64,000 nt of DNA. Source: JAFGIG01 sp964397545. GTDB lineage: Bacteria > SDB-A. Below are positions 53,010-61,166 of this stretch, in pieces (position 1 is the stretch's first letter; each line of letters starts with the position of its first letter). The stretch is from the NCBI GenBank assembly GCA_964397545.1, contig CAYNIW010000003.1, forward strand, positions 75,500 through 139,499, in the 5' to 3' direction. The notes beneath the pieces were generated by a model. The model saw only the letters and a list, made by a program, of their open reading frames with translations, was not told where the DNA came from and did not search any database. The position numbers were made by a program, and so were the translations under genes.

Positions 53010-55622
53010 TCACTTTATGAGCGTTATTCTCCGCGAATAATACTTTTCTCCGTCGTCAATTCCTAAAAAATAACTCCCGGGCAAAAGCTCCCCTCCGTCT
53101 ATTCTCAGAGTGTGAACCCCCTCCGTCAAAATTCCTTCGTGAATTCTTTGAACTTTTCTGCCGTTGACGTCAAAAAGATTGACGTTAACATACGAGCTTT
53201 TTCGTATTTCAAATCTGAATTCGGTGAAATCTTCAAAAGGTTCGGGTGACACGCTTTTTATAAGGATGTTTCTCTCCGGCGACGAAATATTTTCCTCGAC
53301 TCCGGAAACTGAAATATCCACTTTGAACATGGAAACTCCGTGAGTTCCTGAAACTAAAATTCTCTGCGTATCGTGTATGTCTATATCGAAGACGGGGCAC
53401 ATCGGGTGATTTCCGACCGCCATCCATGTGATTCCATTGTCGTTTGTGTAATACAATCCGAAATCTGTCCCAGCGTATAACCTGCCCGGTATTTGAGGAT
53501 CAGACAGAATATCGTTTACGGGTATATCTCCCAGGTTTCCGCTTATGTCCGACCATGTCGCACCGTAATTTTCCGTAGAAAATATATGGGGCAAGTGTTC
53601 TCCGATTTTGTAGCCGGAAAAAGATACATAGGCTTTCGCCTGATCCGAATGATGAGCGGTCACCCTCGTGCACCACCTGTCGGGAAGATTCTGCGAGACC
53701 ATCGTCCAGTTAGTCCCCCCGTTTGTTGTCACCCAAACTCTGCTGTCATCTGTTCCGGCCCAAATCACCGAAGAATTGACCGGTGATTGGCATATCGTGG
53801 TAATCGTCCCGTAGGTAAGGTTTCCTCCCCCGGCTCCTCCCGTCAGGTCCGGGCTTATGGCGTTCCATGAGGATCCGCCGTTTGTCGTCTTCCACACTCT
53901 CTGAGCTCCGTAGAAGAGTATCTGACTGTTGTGCGGACTCATCACTACCGGGGTGCACCAGTTGGTTCTTTCTCCGTGTGTGTAATTGTCGAAAATTATA
54001 CTCCATGAATTTCCGCAATTAGTTGATTTTCCGAGATATCCGTATTGGGCTTCGACATAGAGGATATTTGAGTTTGTGAAATCGACATTGCAGTAGAAGC
54101 CGTCGCCGTAAAACAGGACATCCCAGTCGTCTATATTGCCTGTAAGCGTCCTCGGCGTGCTGTTGTCCTGTGTCCCGCCGTATAGCCTCTGAGGATTTAG
54201 TTTGTCTATTGTTATCGCGTAAAACTGTGTTATCGGCATATTGACGCACATCCTCCAGCTTGTCCCTCCGTTGGTGGAGACGTAGAGCCCGCCGTCATTT
54301 CCTTCGACCATGAAAGACGGATTTGAGGGAGATATGAACATTGCGTGATGATCGACGTGCATAACGTCGCCGACAGTGCTGAAGTTTCTTCCTCCGTCGG
54401 CGCTCCTCCACAATGATACATCGCCTATATAGACGATATCGGGATTAGTCGGGTTTATCCACGTCTGTCCGAAATACCATCCGAAACTTGAGAAAGACGA
54501 GGGACTCGGGCTGACGAGCCTCGACTCCCACAAAGCTCCTCCGTCAGTCGTCCTCCAGACACCGAGAAAATTGCCGGGGTGGTTGACGTAACTCGCATAC
54601 ACAGTCAGCGGGTTGGAAGGGGAAATCGCCAGACCTATCCTCCCGTTAGTCGGAGAATCCGCAGGAAGTCCGTTTGTCAGTTTTGTCCAGTTGTTCCCGC
54701 CGTCGGTTGACTTCCAGATACCTGTCCCCAAGCCGCCGACGTTTCTGTAATCAGGTTTCCTTATTCTCTGCCACATCGCGGCATATATAACCTCGGGATT
54801 CTGTGGGTCGAGAGCGATATCAATACAGCCTGTCGTGTCGTTTACGAAAAGTTTTCTCTCCCACGTAACTCCGCCGTCGGTGCTTCTGTAAAGTCCTCTT
54901 TCCGGATTGACGCCGAAAAGCGACCCCATCACGGCCACGTAAATCCTGCTGGAGTCCACCGGGCTTATTTTCACCCTTCCTATATGCCTTGAATTTTCGA
55001 GTCCGAGAAACTGCCACGTCAGACCGCCGTCCGGGCTCATGTAAAGACCCGTTCCTTCGTATGAATCTCCGCTCGAATTCGCCTCTCCGGTGCCGAAATA
55101 TATCTTCTGAGGATTCTGGGGATCTAACACCAGGTCGCCCACCGAAAGGCTCGGCACGTCTTCTGATATGAACTGCCAGGTGTATCCGCAGTCAGTCGTT
55201 TTCAATATCCCGCCAAGCGCCGCTCCCGCGTAAATAATATTGTTGTCGGAAGGGTGGACCGCGACAGCTGTTATCCTGCCCCCGACGTTTGTCGGACCTG
55301 CCTGTGTGACCGTAAAATAATCGGAGTTCGAAGTCGCTTGCCTGAGAGAAACCGCCCGGTCGAGTGCGACAGCGTAGCTTTCAAAAGGTATTTCATCATA
55401 GGGATAAGCTCTCGACAGGCTGAACCACTCAGTCGGTTTCTTGCTTGTGTCGCCGCCTCTCATTTTTTTCTTGTATTCGGCGAACCTCTCAGACGTGCTC
55501 TCTGTGAGTTGAGTTTTTTCCGTTTTGTCCTTAAAGAAAAATCGCTTACCGAAAAATAATACTGCCAGGACAACTGTGAGGATTACTGCAAGAGTAAAAA
55601 GCAAACTGTTTGTTTTTTTCAT
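53010..55622 (-). CDS. Secreted Asp-box (BNR/VPS10-like) beta-propeller protein with C-terminal sorting domain
   Basis: 870 residues. N-terminal signal or anchor helix (~8-28, SLLFTLAVILTVVLAVLFF), a charged linker (~30-90), then a large domain (~100-780) with many Asp-box turns: TTDCGYTW, SPDGGLTW, STDGGVTW, STDGGNNW, TTDGGALW, STNGGTSW, TTNGGSSW, TTNGGTNW. These mark two seven-bladed propellers of the sortilin/xyloglucanase/photosystem-assembly (Ycf48-like) type. Family members can be glycosidases or pure binding scaffolds; a catalytic acid pair cannot be picked out by eye. The sorting domain (~790-870) has VNLFDVNGRKVQRI and LPGSYFLGI, ending ITLIK. Ribosome site GAGAGGAAA. Convergent with the propeller gene. 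Confidence 0.8.
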   Translation of the reverse strand: MKKTNSLLFTLAVILTVVLAVLFFGKRFFFKDKTEKTQLTESTSERFAEYKKKMRGGDTSKKPTEWFSLSRAYPYDEIPFESYAVALDRAVSLRQATSNSDYFTVTQAGPTNVGGRITAVAVHPSDNNIIYAGAALGGILKTTDCGYTWQFISEDVPSLSVGDLVLDPQNPQKIYFGTGEANSSGDSYEGTGLYMSPDGGLTWQFLGLENSRHIGRVKISPVDSSRIYVAVMGSLFGVNPERGLYRSTDGGVTWERKLFVNDTTGCIDIALDPQNPEVIYAAMWQRIRKPDYRNVGGLGTGIWKSTDGGNNWTKLTNGLPADSPTNGRIGLAISPSNPLTVYASYVNHPGNFLGVWRTTDGGALWESRLVSPSPSSFSSFGWYFGQTWINPTNPDIVYIGDVSLWRSADGGRNFSTVGDVMHVDHHAMFISPSNPSFMVEGNDGGLYVSTNGGTSWRMCVNMPITQFYAITIDKLNPQRLYGGTQDNSTPRTLTGNIDDWDVLFYGDGFYCNVDFTNSNILYVEAQYGYLGKSTNCGNSWSIIFDNYTHGERTNWCTPVVMSPHNSQILFYGAQRVWKTTNGGSSWNAISPDLTGGAGGGNLTYGTITTICQSPVNSSVIWAGTDDSRVWVTTNGGTNWTMVSQNLPDRWCTRVTAHHSDQAKAYVSFSGYKIGEHLPHIFSTENYGATWSDISGNLGDIPVNDILSDPQIPGRLYAGTDFGLYYTNDNGITWMAVGNHPMCPVFDIDIHDTQRILVSGTHGVSMFKVDISVSGVEENISSPERNILIKSVSPEPFEDFTEFRFEIRKSSYVNVNLFDVNGRKVQRIHEGILTEGVHTLRIDGGELLPGSYFLGIDDGEKYYSRRITLIK

Positions 55623-55699
55623 TTTTTCCTCTCTTTCAAACTTTATAAAAAAATATTGCGTTCGCTCATTCCGGCATATTCATTAAACTTGCTTTCTTT

Positions 55700-56164
55700 T
55701 CAAGGAATTTCGACGTAAACATTTTTAGCATTTTCCTTATCGACATAAATTGTCAGTTTCCGTCCTACGGTTAAATTTCTTATTTCTTCTGCATCTGCAA
55801 AAAAAGAATAACTAATCATAAACGGAGGTCTGTCGAATGTCCAAACCCTTAAAAGCAGTTTAAACTGCGGTTTTCCGGCTACTATGACTCCCGTCAATTC
55901 CGTTTTAGATATCTCGGCTTCCCCTCTTCGCCCGTTAGTTTTGAGATATTCTCTTTTTCTGTCCCTGAAAAAAGAATACAATAAAAAAAATGCTAAAAAA
56001 ATTAGCGTCGAGCCGGCAAAAGCCCCCCCCATAATGTATAAAAAAAGCTTGAGCTGATAACCGTCGTTTGTCTGGGCTTCGGGCGGCGCGAAATAAGCGG
56101 CAATAATCAGGGCAGTTCCAACCAATACCATCGGCGCCGATACATATAATATTCTCTTTTTCAC
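55700..56164 (-). CDS. Membrane protein of unknown function (DUF3592-like)
   Basis: 154 residues with GTG start and no clear ribosome site. Two transmembrane helices (~8-28, ~42-68), then a ~85-residue soluble domain with RRGEAEISKTELTGV, PQFKLLLRVW, a polar loop and VGRKLTIYVDKENAKNVYVEIP; the G..L.VYVD....V.VE ending resembles DUF3592-type membrane-associated beta-barrel domains. Function unknown. Same strand as the Asp-box gene, 77 bases before its start, divergent from macA across 149 bases that show only weak promoter-like boxes. Confidence 0.6.
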   Translation of the reverse strand: MKKRILYVSAPMVLVGTALIIAAYFAPPEAQTNDGYQLKLFLYIMGGAFAGSTLIFLAFFLLYSFFRDRKREYLKTNGRRGEAEISKTELTGVIVAGKPQFKLLLRVWTFDRPPFMISYSFFADAEEIRNLTVGRKLTIYVDKENAKNVYVEIP

Positions 56165-56313
56165 AAGCGAAACTTTTGGGTTTAGTCTTAAATTTTACAG
56201 TATAAAAAACTTAAAATCCTGTAAAATAAAATTATTTTTTGTTAAACTTAACCTTTCGAGAAGATGTCTAAAGTCATATAAAGGCTTCTAGTTTTTTCAA
56301 AACGGGGTTCATC

Positions 56314-57522
56314 ATGAAAAAGAAGATATTTTTTTTAGTTTTTTTCGCCGGATTAATCGCGGTCTCTTTTTTCTTCATATTAGGTTTTATAAAAAAGAAA
56401 AATCAGGTCAAATCAGTCTGGATTACCGACGTAGTTACAAAAAGCGACTTGGTTTCAGAAATTACATCTACTGGAACTATTGAAGCTGTGGGAACTGTGG
56501 AAGTCGGAACTCAGATTTCTGGAGTGATAGAAAAAATTTTTGTCGATTTCAACACCGCCGTCTTGGAAGGAGAAACCCTCGCCGTCCTCGACTCGAGGTC
56601 ATTGAAGGCAAATCTTCTCGAAGCGCAGGCGAATTATCAGAAAAGCGTCATTCAGCTCGAACAGGCTAAAAGAGAACACGAAAGAAAACGCGAGCTCTAC
56701 GAACAAAACCTCATTTCGTCCCAGGAATACGACAACGGACTTGACGCCCTCGAGATAGCTAAAACATCCTTCACCCTGGCTCAGGCGCAGTTATACAGGA
56801 CCAAAATAAACTTTGATAACGCCGTCATAACCTCGCCCATAAGCGGAGTGGTCATCTCAAGAAATGTTGACGAAGGCCAGACCGTTGCCGCGAGCCTCAA
56901 CACGCCGACTCTTTTCACAATAGCGAACGACCTATCCGATATGCAGATAGAGGCGCTTATAGACGAAACCGACATAGGAGTCATAAGAGAGGGACAAAAA
57001 GTGGTTTTCGACGTTGACGCTCATCCCGGCGACAGTTTCGAGGGTTTAGTCAGCCAGATAAGGCTTCAGCCTCAGCTTGTTCAGAATGTCGTAAAATATA
57101 TAGTTATTGTGAAAGTCAGTAATCCCGACCTGAAGCTTCTGCCGGGCATGACGGCGAACCTAACCGTGACAACAAACAGGAGGGAGAATGTTCTGTCTGT
57201 CGCAAACGCCGCTTTTTTATTCACTCCTCCGAGGGAATTGCTCGAAGAATTTGTGAAAAACATGCCTGATTCTCTGCTCCAACAGAACCGTTCCGCCCGA
57301 GGTTCAAATCAAGGCTCAGGGCAATTTTCTGTCCTTTGGATTAAGGAAGGAGAGAGAATATTTCCCAAGAGAATAGCAAAGGGAATGACGGACGGTTTCA
57401 GAACCGAGATAACAGGCGAGGGAATAGCCGAAGGCGATACTGTGGTCATCAGTGTCGGAAACAACAGCGGCTCCGGCAACAACACTCAGAGAAGTCCATT
57501 TCTGCCTCAGAGACCGAGGTAA
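56314..57522 (+). CDS. macA: MacA-type periplasmic adaptor (HlyD/membrane-fusion family)
   Basis: Periplasmic adaptor linking an inner-membrane ABC pump to an outer-membrane channel. An N-terminal membrane helix (~5-24) anchors it. Then a split lipoyl domain (TGTIEAVGTVEVGTQISGVIEKI in part, later VITSPISGVVISRNVDEGQTV), a coiled-coil hairpin (~105-165, LLEAQANYQKSVIQLEQAKREHERKRELYEQ in part), beta-barrel (~200-290) and membrane-proximal domain. The C-terminus is polar and Gly/Asn-rich. Length 402 is a little above E. coli MacA (371). One base separates its stop from the macB ATPase ATG; the three genes are one operon. No TolC gene is in the window. Confidence 0.92.
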   Translation: MKKKIFFLVFFAGLIAVSFFFILGFIKKKNQVKSVWITDVVTKSDLVSEITSTGTIEAVGTVEVGTQISGVIEKIFVDFNTAVLEGETLAVLDSRSLKANLLEAQANYQKSVIQLEQAKREHERKRELYEQNLISSQEYDNGLDALEIAKTSFTLAQAQLYRTKINFDNAVITSPISGVVISRNVDEGQTVAASLNTPTLFTIANDLSDMQIEALIDETDIGVIREGQKVVFDVDAHPGDSFEGLVSQIRLQPQLVQNVVKYIVIVKVSNPDLKLLPGMTANLTVTTNRRENVLSVANAAFLFTPPRELLEEFVKNMPDSLLQQNRSARGSNQGSGQFSVLWIKEGERIFPKRIAKGMTDGFRTEITGEGIAEGDTVVISVGNNSGSGNNTQRSPFLPQRPR

Positions 57523-57523
57523 A

Positions 57524-58216
57524 ATGAAAGAGATTATCAGGCTTGAAAAAGTGACGAAAATCTATAAAATGGGCGACATCGAAGTCAGAGCTCTTGACGA
57601 ACTTGATTTTACTATGGCGGAAGGAGATTTTGTCGCTGTAATGGGAGCGAGCGGATCCGGAAAATCGACTCTCATGAACATTCTGGGGTGTCTTGACCTG
57701 CCGACGGACGGGGAGTATTTTCTCGACGAAAAATCTGTGGGTAAAATGAAAAAAAACGAGCTCGCCCGCCTGAGAAACACAAAACTCGGGTTTATCTTTC
57801 AAAACTTCAACCTTCTTCCGAGGACTACGGCTCTTGACAACATCGAATTGCCGCTCTTATACGCTTCAGGTGTCACAAGACGCGAAAGGCACGAAAAGGC
57901 GAGAAAGTCCCTTGAACTCGTCTCTCTCTCGGACAGACACAAACACCATCCGAATCAGCTTTCAGGAGGACAACAGCAGAGAGTCGCCATAGCCCGTGCT
58001 CTCGTTACAGACCCGCTCGTCATTCTCGCTGACGAACCGACCGGAAATCTCGACACGGCTACAAGCCGCGAGATAATGGCCGTTTTTGAATCCCTCAACA
58101 ATAAGGGCAAGACAATTCTTCTCGTCACACACGAGACTGATATAGCTGCATGCGCCAAGAGAAAAATAGTCCTCAGAGACGGTAAAATAATCCAAGACAC
58201 CCAAAATAAAAAATGA
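57524..58216 (+). CDS. MacB-type ABC transporter ATP-binding protein (LolD-like)
   Basis: 230-residue cytosolic ATPase of the MacB/LolD/FtsE group. Walker A GASGSGKST, Q-loop FQNFNLLP, signature LSGGQQQR, Walker B VILADEPTGNLD, H-loop VTHE. The EPTGNLD form is specific for this group. Chosen start ATG at 57524 (MKEIIRLEKV); a longer frame would start inside macA. In E. coli MacB the ATPase and permease are fused; here they are separate genes, like LolCDE or many Gram-positive types. Overlaps the permease gene by ATGA. Confidence 0.95.
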   Translation: MKEIIRLEKVTKIYKMGDIEVRALDELDFTMAEGDFVAVMGASGSGKSTLMNILGCLDLPTDGEYFLDEKSVGKMKKNELARLRNTKLGFIFQNFNLLPRTTALDNIELPLLYASGVTRRERHEKARKSLELVSLSDRHKHHPNQLSGGQQQRVAIARALVTDPLVILADEPTGNLDTATSREIMAVFESLNNKGKTILLVTHETDIAACAKRKIVLRDGKIIQDTQNKK

Positions 58217-59433
58217 ACTATTACAGCGGATTGAAGACGGCTTACAAAGCACTTGAAAAAAACAAGACGAGATCTTTTTTGACTACCCTCGGTATAGTAA
58301 TTGGAGTGTCTTCAGTCATAACTATGCTCGCCATAGGCCAGGGTTCGAGCGACAGCATAAAAACATCTCTCAGGGGTTTCGGGACAAACGTAATAATCAT
58401 CTTCCCCACGGCTTCAGCCAGAGGCGGAGTCCGACTGGAAGCCGGAACTTCACCGCGCCTGAAAGAATCCCACGCAGTCGAGATAATTCAAAACTGCCCT
58501 TCCGTCAAATATGCCTCACCCGTTGTCTTCAAATACGTTCAGGCGGTTTCCGGTTCAAGCAACTGGCGAACTCCTGTCTATGGAGTTTACAGTGAATACG
58601 CCGAGATAAGAGATCTTCAGACTCAATACGGAGATTTTTTTTCTCAGGAAGACATCCGTAAATCGACTAAAGTCTGTGTCATCGGAAAATCGGTCGCAGA
58701 CAATCTTTTCGGCGAAAATACGAATCCGGTCGGCCAGACCATAAGGATAGACCGAATACCTTTCCGTGTAGTAGGCGTCCTTGAAAGCAAGGGCCAGAAC
58801 ATGATGGGTCAGGATCAGGACGACATGATTTTAGCCCCGTTTTCCACAATCCAGAAAAGGCTAATTCCCACCGATTACATAAACATAATTTATGCTTCGG
58901 CAATATCGGAAAAAGCCATCGATATGGCTACTCAAGAAATTGACTCTGTCCTTTCATCCTCCCTCAGGCTCGCCCCTTCGCAGGAGAAGCCTTACACGGT
59001 GAGGACTCAGGGAGAAATAATCCAGATGTTCACGAGCACTTCCCGGATACTGATGATACTTCTGGCGAGCATTGCCGTCATATCTCTCATCGTCGGCGGC
59101 ATAGGCATCATGAACATAATGCTTGTCTCTGTTACTGAGCGGACAAAGGAAATCGGACTGAGAATGGCCGTAGGAGCGACCGGCAGAGATATTTTAGCTC
59201 AGTTCTTGATAGAGGCTGTTCTTCTCAGCCTGACGGGGGGGATTATCGGAATAATTTTAGGCTCGGGAAGCGCTTTCTTGCTTTCCAGAATATTAAACTG
59301 GCCCGTGACAATAAGCCCTTGGGCAATCCTTCTCTCTTTCGCCTTTTCGACAATGATCGGTGTGTTTTTCGGATGGTATCCAGCTAAAAAAGCCTCTGAA
59401 CTCATACCCATAGACGCTCTGCGTTACGAGTAG
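58213..59433 (+). CDS. macB: MacB-type ABC permease (FtsX-like)
   Basis: Inner-membrane permease of the type VII (MacB) ABC class. Helix 1 near residue 20-40 (TTLGIVIGVSSVITMLAIGQG in part), a large periplasmic domain (~45-275), then three helices (~285-305, ~335-360, ~370-390) with the FtsX block ERTKEIGLRMAVGAT and the C-terminal PAKKASELIPIDALRYE, both diagnostic of the family. Together with MacA and the ATPase it forms a mechanotransmission pump that expels macrolide-like compounds, toxins or lipoproteins through an outer-membrane channel. 406 residues is usual. Last gene of the operon. Confidence 0.95.
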   Translation: MNYYSGLKTAYKALEKNKTRSFLTTLGIVIGVSSVITMLAIGQGSSDSIKTSLRGFGTNVIIIFPTASARGGVRLEAGTSPRLKESHAVEIIQNCPSVKYASPVVFKYVQAVSGSSNWRTPVYGVYSEYAEIRDLQTQYGDFFSQEDIRKSTKVCVIGKSVADNLFGENTNPVGQTIRIDRIPFRVVGVLESKGQNMMGQDQDDMILAPFSTIQKRLIPTDYINIIYASAISEKAIDMATQEIDSVLSSSLRLAPSQEKPYTVRTQGEIIQMFTSTSRILMILLASIAVISLIVGGIGIMNIMLVSVTERTKEIGLRMAVGATGRDILAQFLIEAVLLSLTGGIIGIILGSGSAFLLSRILNWPVTISPWAILLSFAFSTMIGVFFGWYPAKKASELIPIDALRYE

Positions 59434-59492
59434 AAAAAGAACTGTTCCTGGGAAAAAGATTGATCTTTTCCAGAATTTATAAGGGAATTTTA

Positions 59493-59972
59493 TCAGAATT
59501 TCACGCCGTAACCGAAATAAATGAAATTCCTTTCGTCATTTTCGACGTTTATCGGCCTTAAGTATCCCAGCTCTATGTCGTTGACCATCAATATCAATTC
59601 GGCTTCCGCGTTGAAATAGAGATGTCCGGATTCGAGGTATCTTGAGCTTTTATGAGAATATAATATTTTCACCGCGGCGTTGGCGCCTACCGTTCCCATC
59701 GGCCTCATGTATGTGCCCAGGCCGAGTCCAAGTCCCGAAGCTCTCCAGCCGATATTGACGCAGGCGAAAGGCCCTGATACAGACTCGAAATGATAGGGTG
59801 AAAAAACTCCCGTCCGCGGCAGGTAGAGGTTGAGTTCCGCGTTTATTCCGATTTTTTCACTGTAGGTAAGACCTATGTTGAACGGAACGAACCTTCGAGT
59901 TATGAATTGACTTTCGTCAGGCACCTCAGATGAAGAGGTCAGGCAAAACAAAACAAATAAAATTAAATTCAT
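59493..59972 (-). CDS. Small outer-membrane beta-barrel-like protein, unknown
   Basis: 159 residues: short signal peptide (MNLILFVLFCLTSSS), then alternating strands (FVPFNIGLTYSEKIG, AELNLYLP, FACVNIGWRASGLGLGLGTY, GANAAVKILYS, LYFNAEAELILMV), ending YFGYGVKF. A terminal Phe preceded by aromatic/hydrophobic alternation is the usual barrel-assembly signal. No family recognised. AAGGGG before the ATG. Convergent with macB (59 bases) and divergent from the PstS-like gene, so transcribed alone. Similar in style to the genes at 25199 and 33738. Confidence 0.55.
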   Translation of the reverse strand: MNLILFVLFCLTSSSEVPDESQFITRRFVPFNIGLTYSEKIGINAELNLYLPRTGVFSPYHFESVSGPFACVNIGWRASGLGLGLGTYMRPMGTVGANAAVKILYSHKSSRYLESGHLYFNAEAELILMVNDIELGYLRPINVENDERNFIYFGYGVKF

Positions 59973-60126
59973 TTTTCAACCCCTTTTTCTTCTATTATAT
60001 AGAATCTCCCGTTTTTATCCAACATTGAAATTCAAATGGTTAACCCTTCGAATTGGAAAACGCATTGTTTGAAATTTTTCTTTTTTACCAATACAATTAT
60101 ACTTAACACATACAAAGGGACGAAAA

Positions 60127-61092
60127 ATGAAAAAAAGCATTATCCCCTTTATTCTGGTTCTCTTGTCATCAAAAATTTTGCCTCTCAACTGCATTGGCTC
60201 AGAAGACCTTCCACGTCAGGACGAACACTTCCGGCTCAACGCTTCTACTTCAGCTGAACCTCTTCTCAGGACGATTATCTTCACAGTTCTCAACATTCCT
60301 TTCGAATGGTCTGGTGCGACCCGAGATTTGCGGACGATAGTCCCAGTTAACGGTTCTCTGACAGACACTTTGTCCATGAGACTGATATCGAACATTTATG
60401 TCTCTGGAACCCACAACGCTTATACGGACTTGATAGTAGATAACGTGGACTTGATAATCGTCGCCAGGCTTCCTTCAGAGGACGAACTCGAGGATGCCCT
60501 TTTCAACGGCGTCGAATTTGAAGTGCGGGCAGTAGCTTATGACGCGTTTGTCTTCCTCGCCAACAGGTACAACCCTGTTGAAAATCTTACTCTCGACCAG
60601 ATAAGGGCGATATACACGGGAGAGATAAGTCTCTGGACCGACATCTTGGTTCCTTTCTCCGGCGAACCTGAAATAAATCCTTATCAAAGAGAACGCAATT
60701 CCGGCAGTCAGGAATTGATGGAAGATCTCGTGATGGGAGACCTGAAGATGGTTGACGCCCACGATATGATTGTTTACACCATGGCCGGCCCTTTCAACGC
60801 CCTGGAAGACGATCTTCAGGGTATCGGGTATTCGGTGTTTTTCTACGCCGCGAACATCTCGCCCGGCGAAAGAATCAAACTTATCGGAATAGAAGGTGTT
60901 TTTCCTACAAAAGAAACCATCAGCAGTGGAGAATATCCGCTGACGACGGAAGTTTACGCGGTGATAAGAAAGGACACACCCGAAAACCATCCTGCAAGAA
61001 AATTGATGAATTGGATCATTTCTGATGAAGGCCAAAAAGCCGTCGCCGCAAGCGGATACGTCCCTATGGATGATGAAAATTTAGTTCAGTAA
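60127..61092 (+). CDS. PstS-like phosphate-type ABC substrate-binding protein, orphan
   Basis: Secreted periplasmic binding protein of the PBP-like/PstS family. Signal sequence ~1-24 (IIPFILVLLSSKILPL). The ligand-loop region has ASTSAEPLLRTI at the N-terminus of the mature protein and NSGSQELMEDLVMG further on, matching the STS and SGT/RxxxSGS phosphate loops of PstS-like proteins; also LDQIRAIYTGEISLW and NWIISDEGQKAVAASGYVPM, both characteristic. Ribosome site AAGGGA. No pstC, pstA, pstB or phoU is near, so it could bind phosphate for a distant transporter or another oxyanion or sensor. A TATACT -10-like box lies at 60098-60103. Confidence 0.8.
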   Translation: MKKSIIPFILVLLSSKILPLNCIGSEDLPRQDEHFRLNASTSAEPLLRTIIFTVLNIPFEWSGATRDLRTIVPVNGSLTDTLSMRLISNIYVSGTHNAYTDLIVDNVDLIIVARLPSEDELEDALFNGVEFEVRAVAYDAFVFLANRYNPVENLTLDQIRAIYTGEISLWTDILVPFSGEPEINPYQRERNSGSQELMEDLVMGDLKMVDAHDMIVYTMAGPFNALEDDLQGIGYSVFFYAANISPGERIKLIGIEGVFPTKETISSGEYPLTTEVYAVIRKDTPENHPARKLMNWIISDEGQKAVAASGYVPMDDENLVQ

Positions 61093-61120
61093 AAATTTTT
61101 TTTTTATACAACATTTTATC

Positions 61121-61129
61121 TGGTATACT
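61121..61129 (+). promoter_or_regulatory. Candidate extended -10 promoter for the M1 aminopeptidase
   Basis: TGGTATACT (TG-N-TATAAT-like) at 61121-61129 in an AT-rich gap of 74 bases. No good -35, as expected for an extended -10. Start would be near 61136, 31 bases before the ATG at 61167. Confidence 0.35.
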
Positions 61130-61166
61130 GCTTTTTTTTAATAAAAAAAAATGAAAGGCGGACTAT

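Noticed and set aside
59449..59475. Hairpin after macB
   Set aside because: The stem is interrupted and short with a small loop; not convincing as a terminator.
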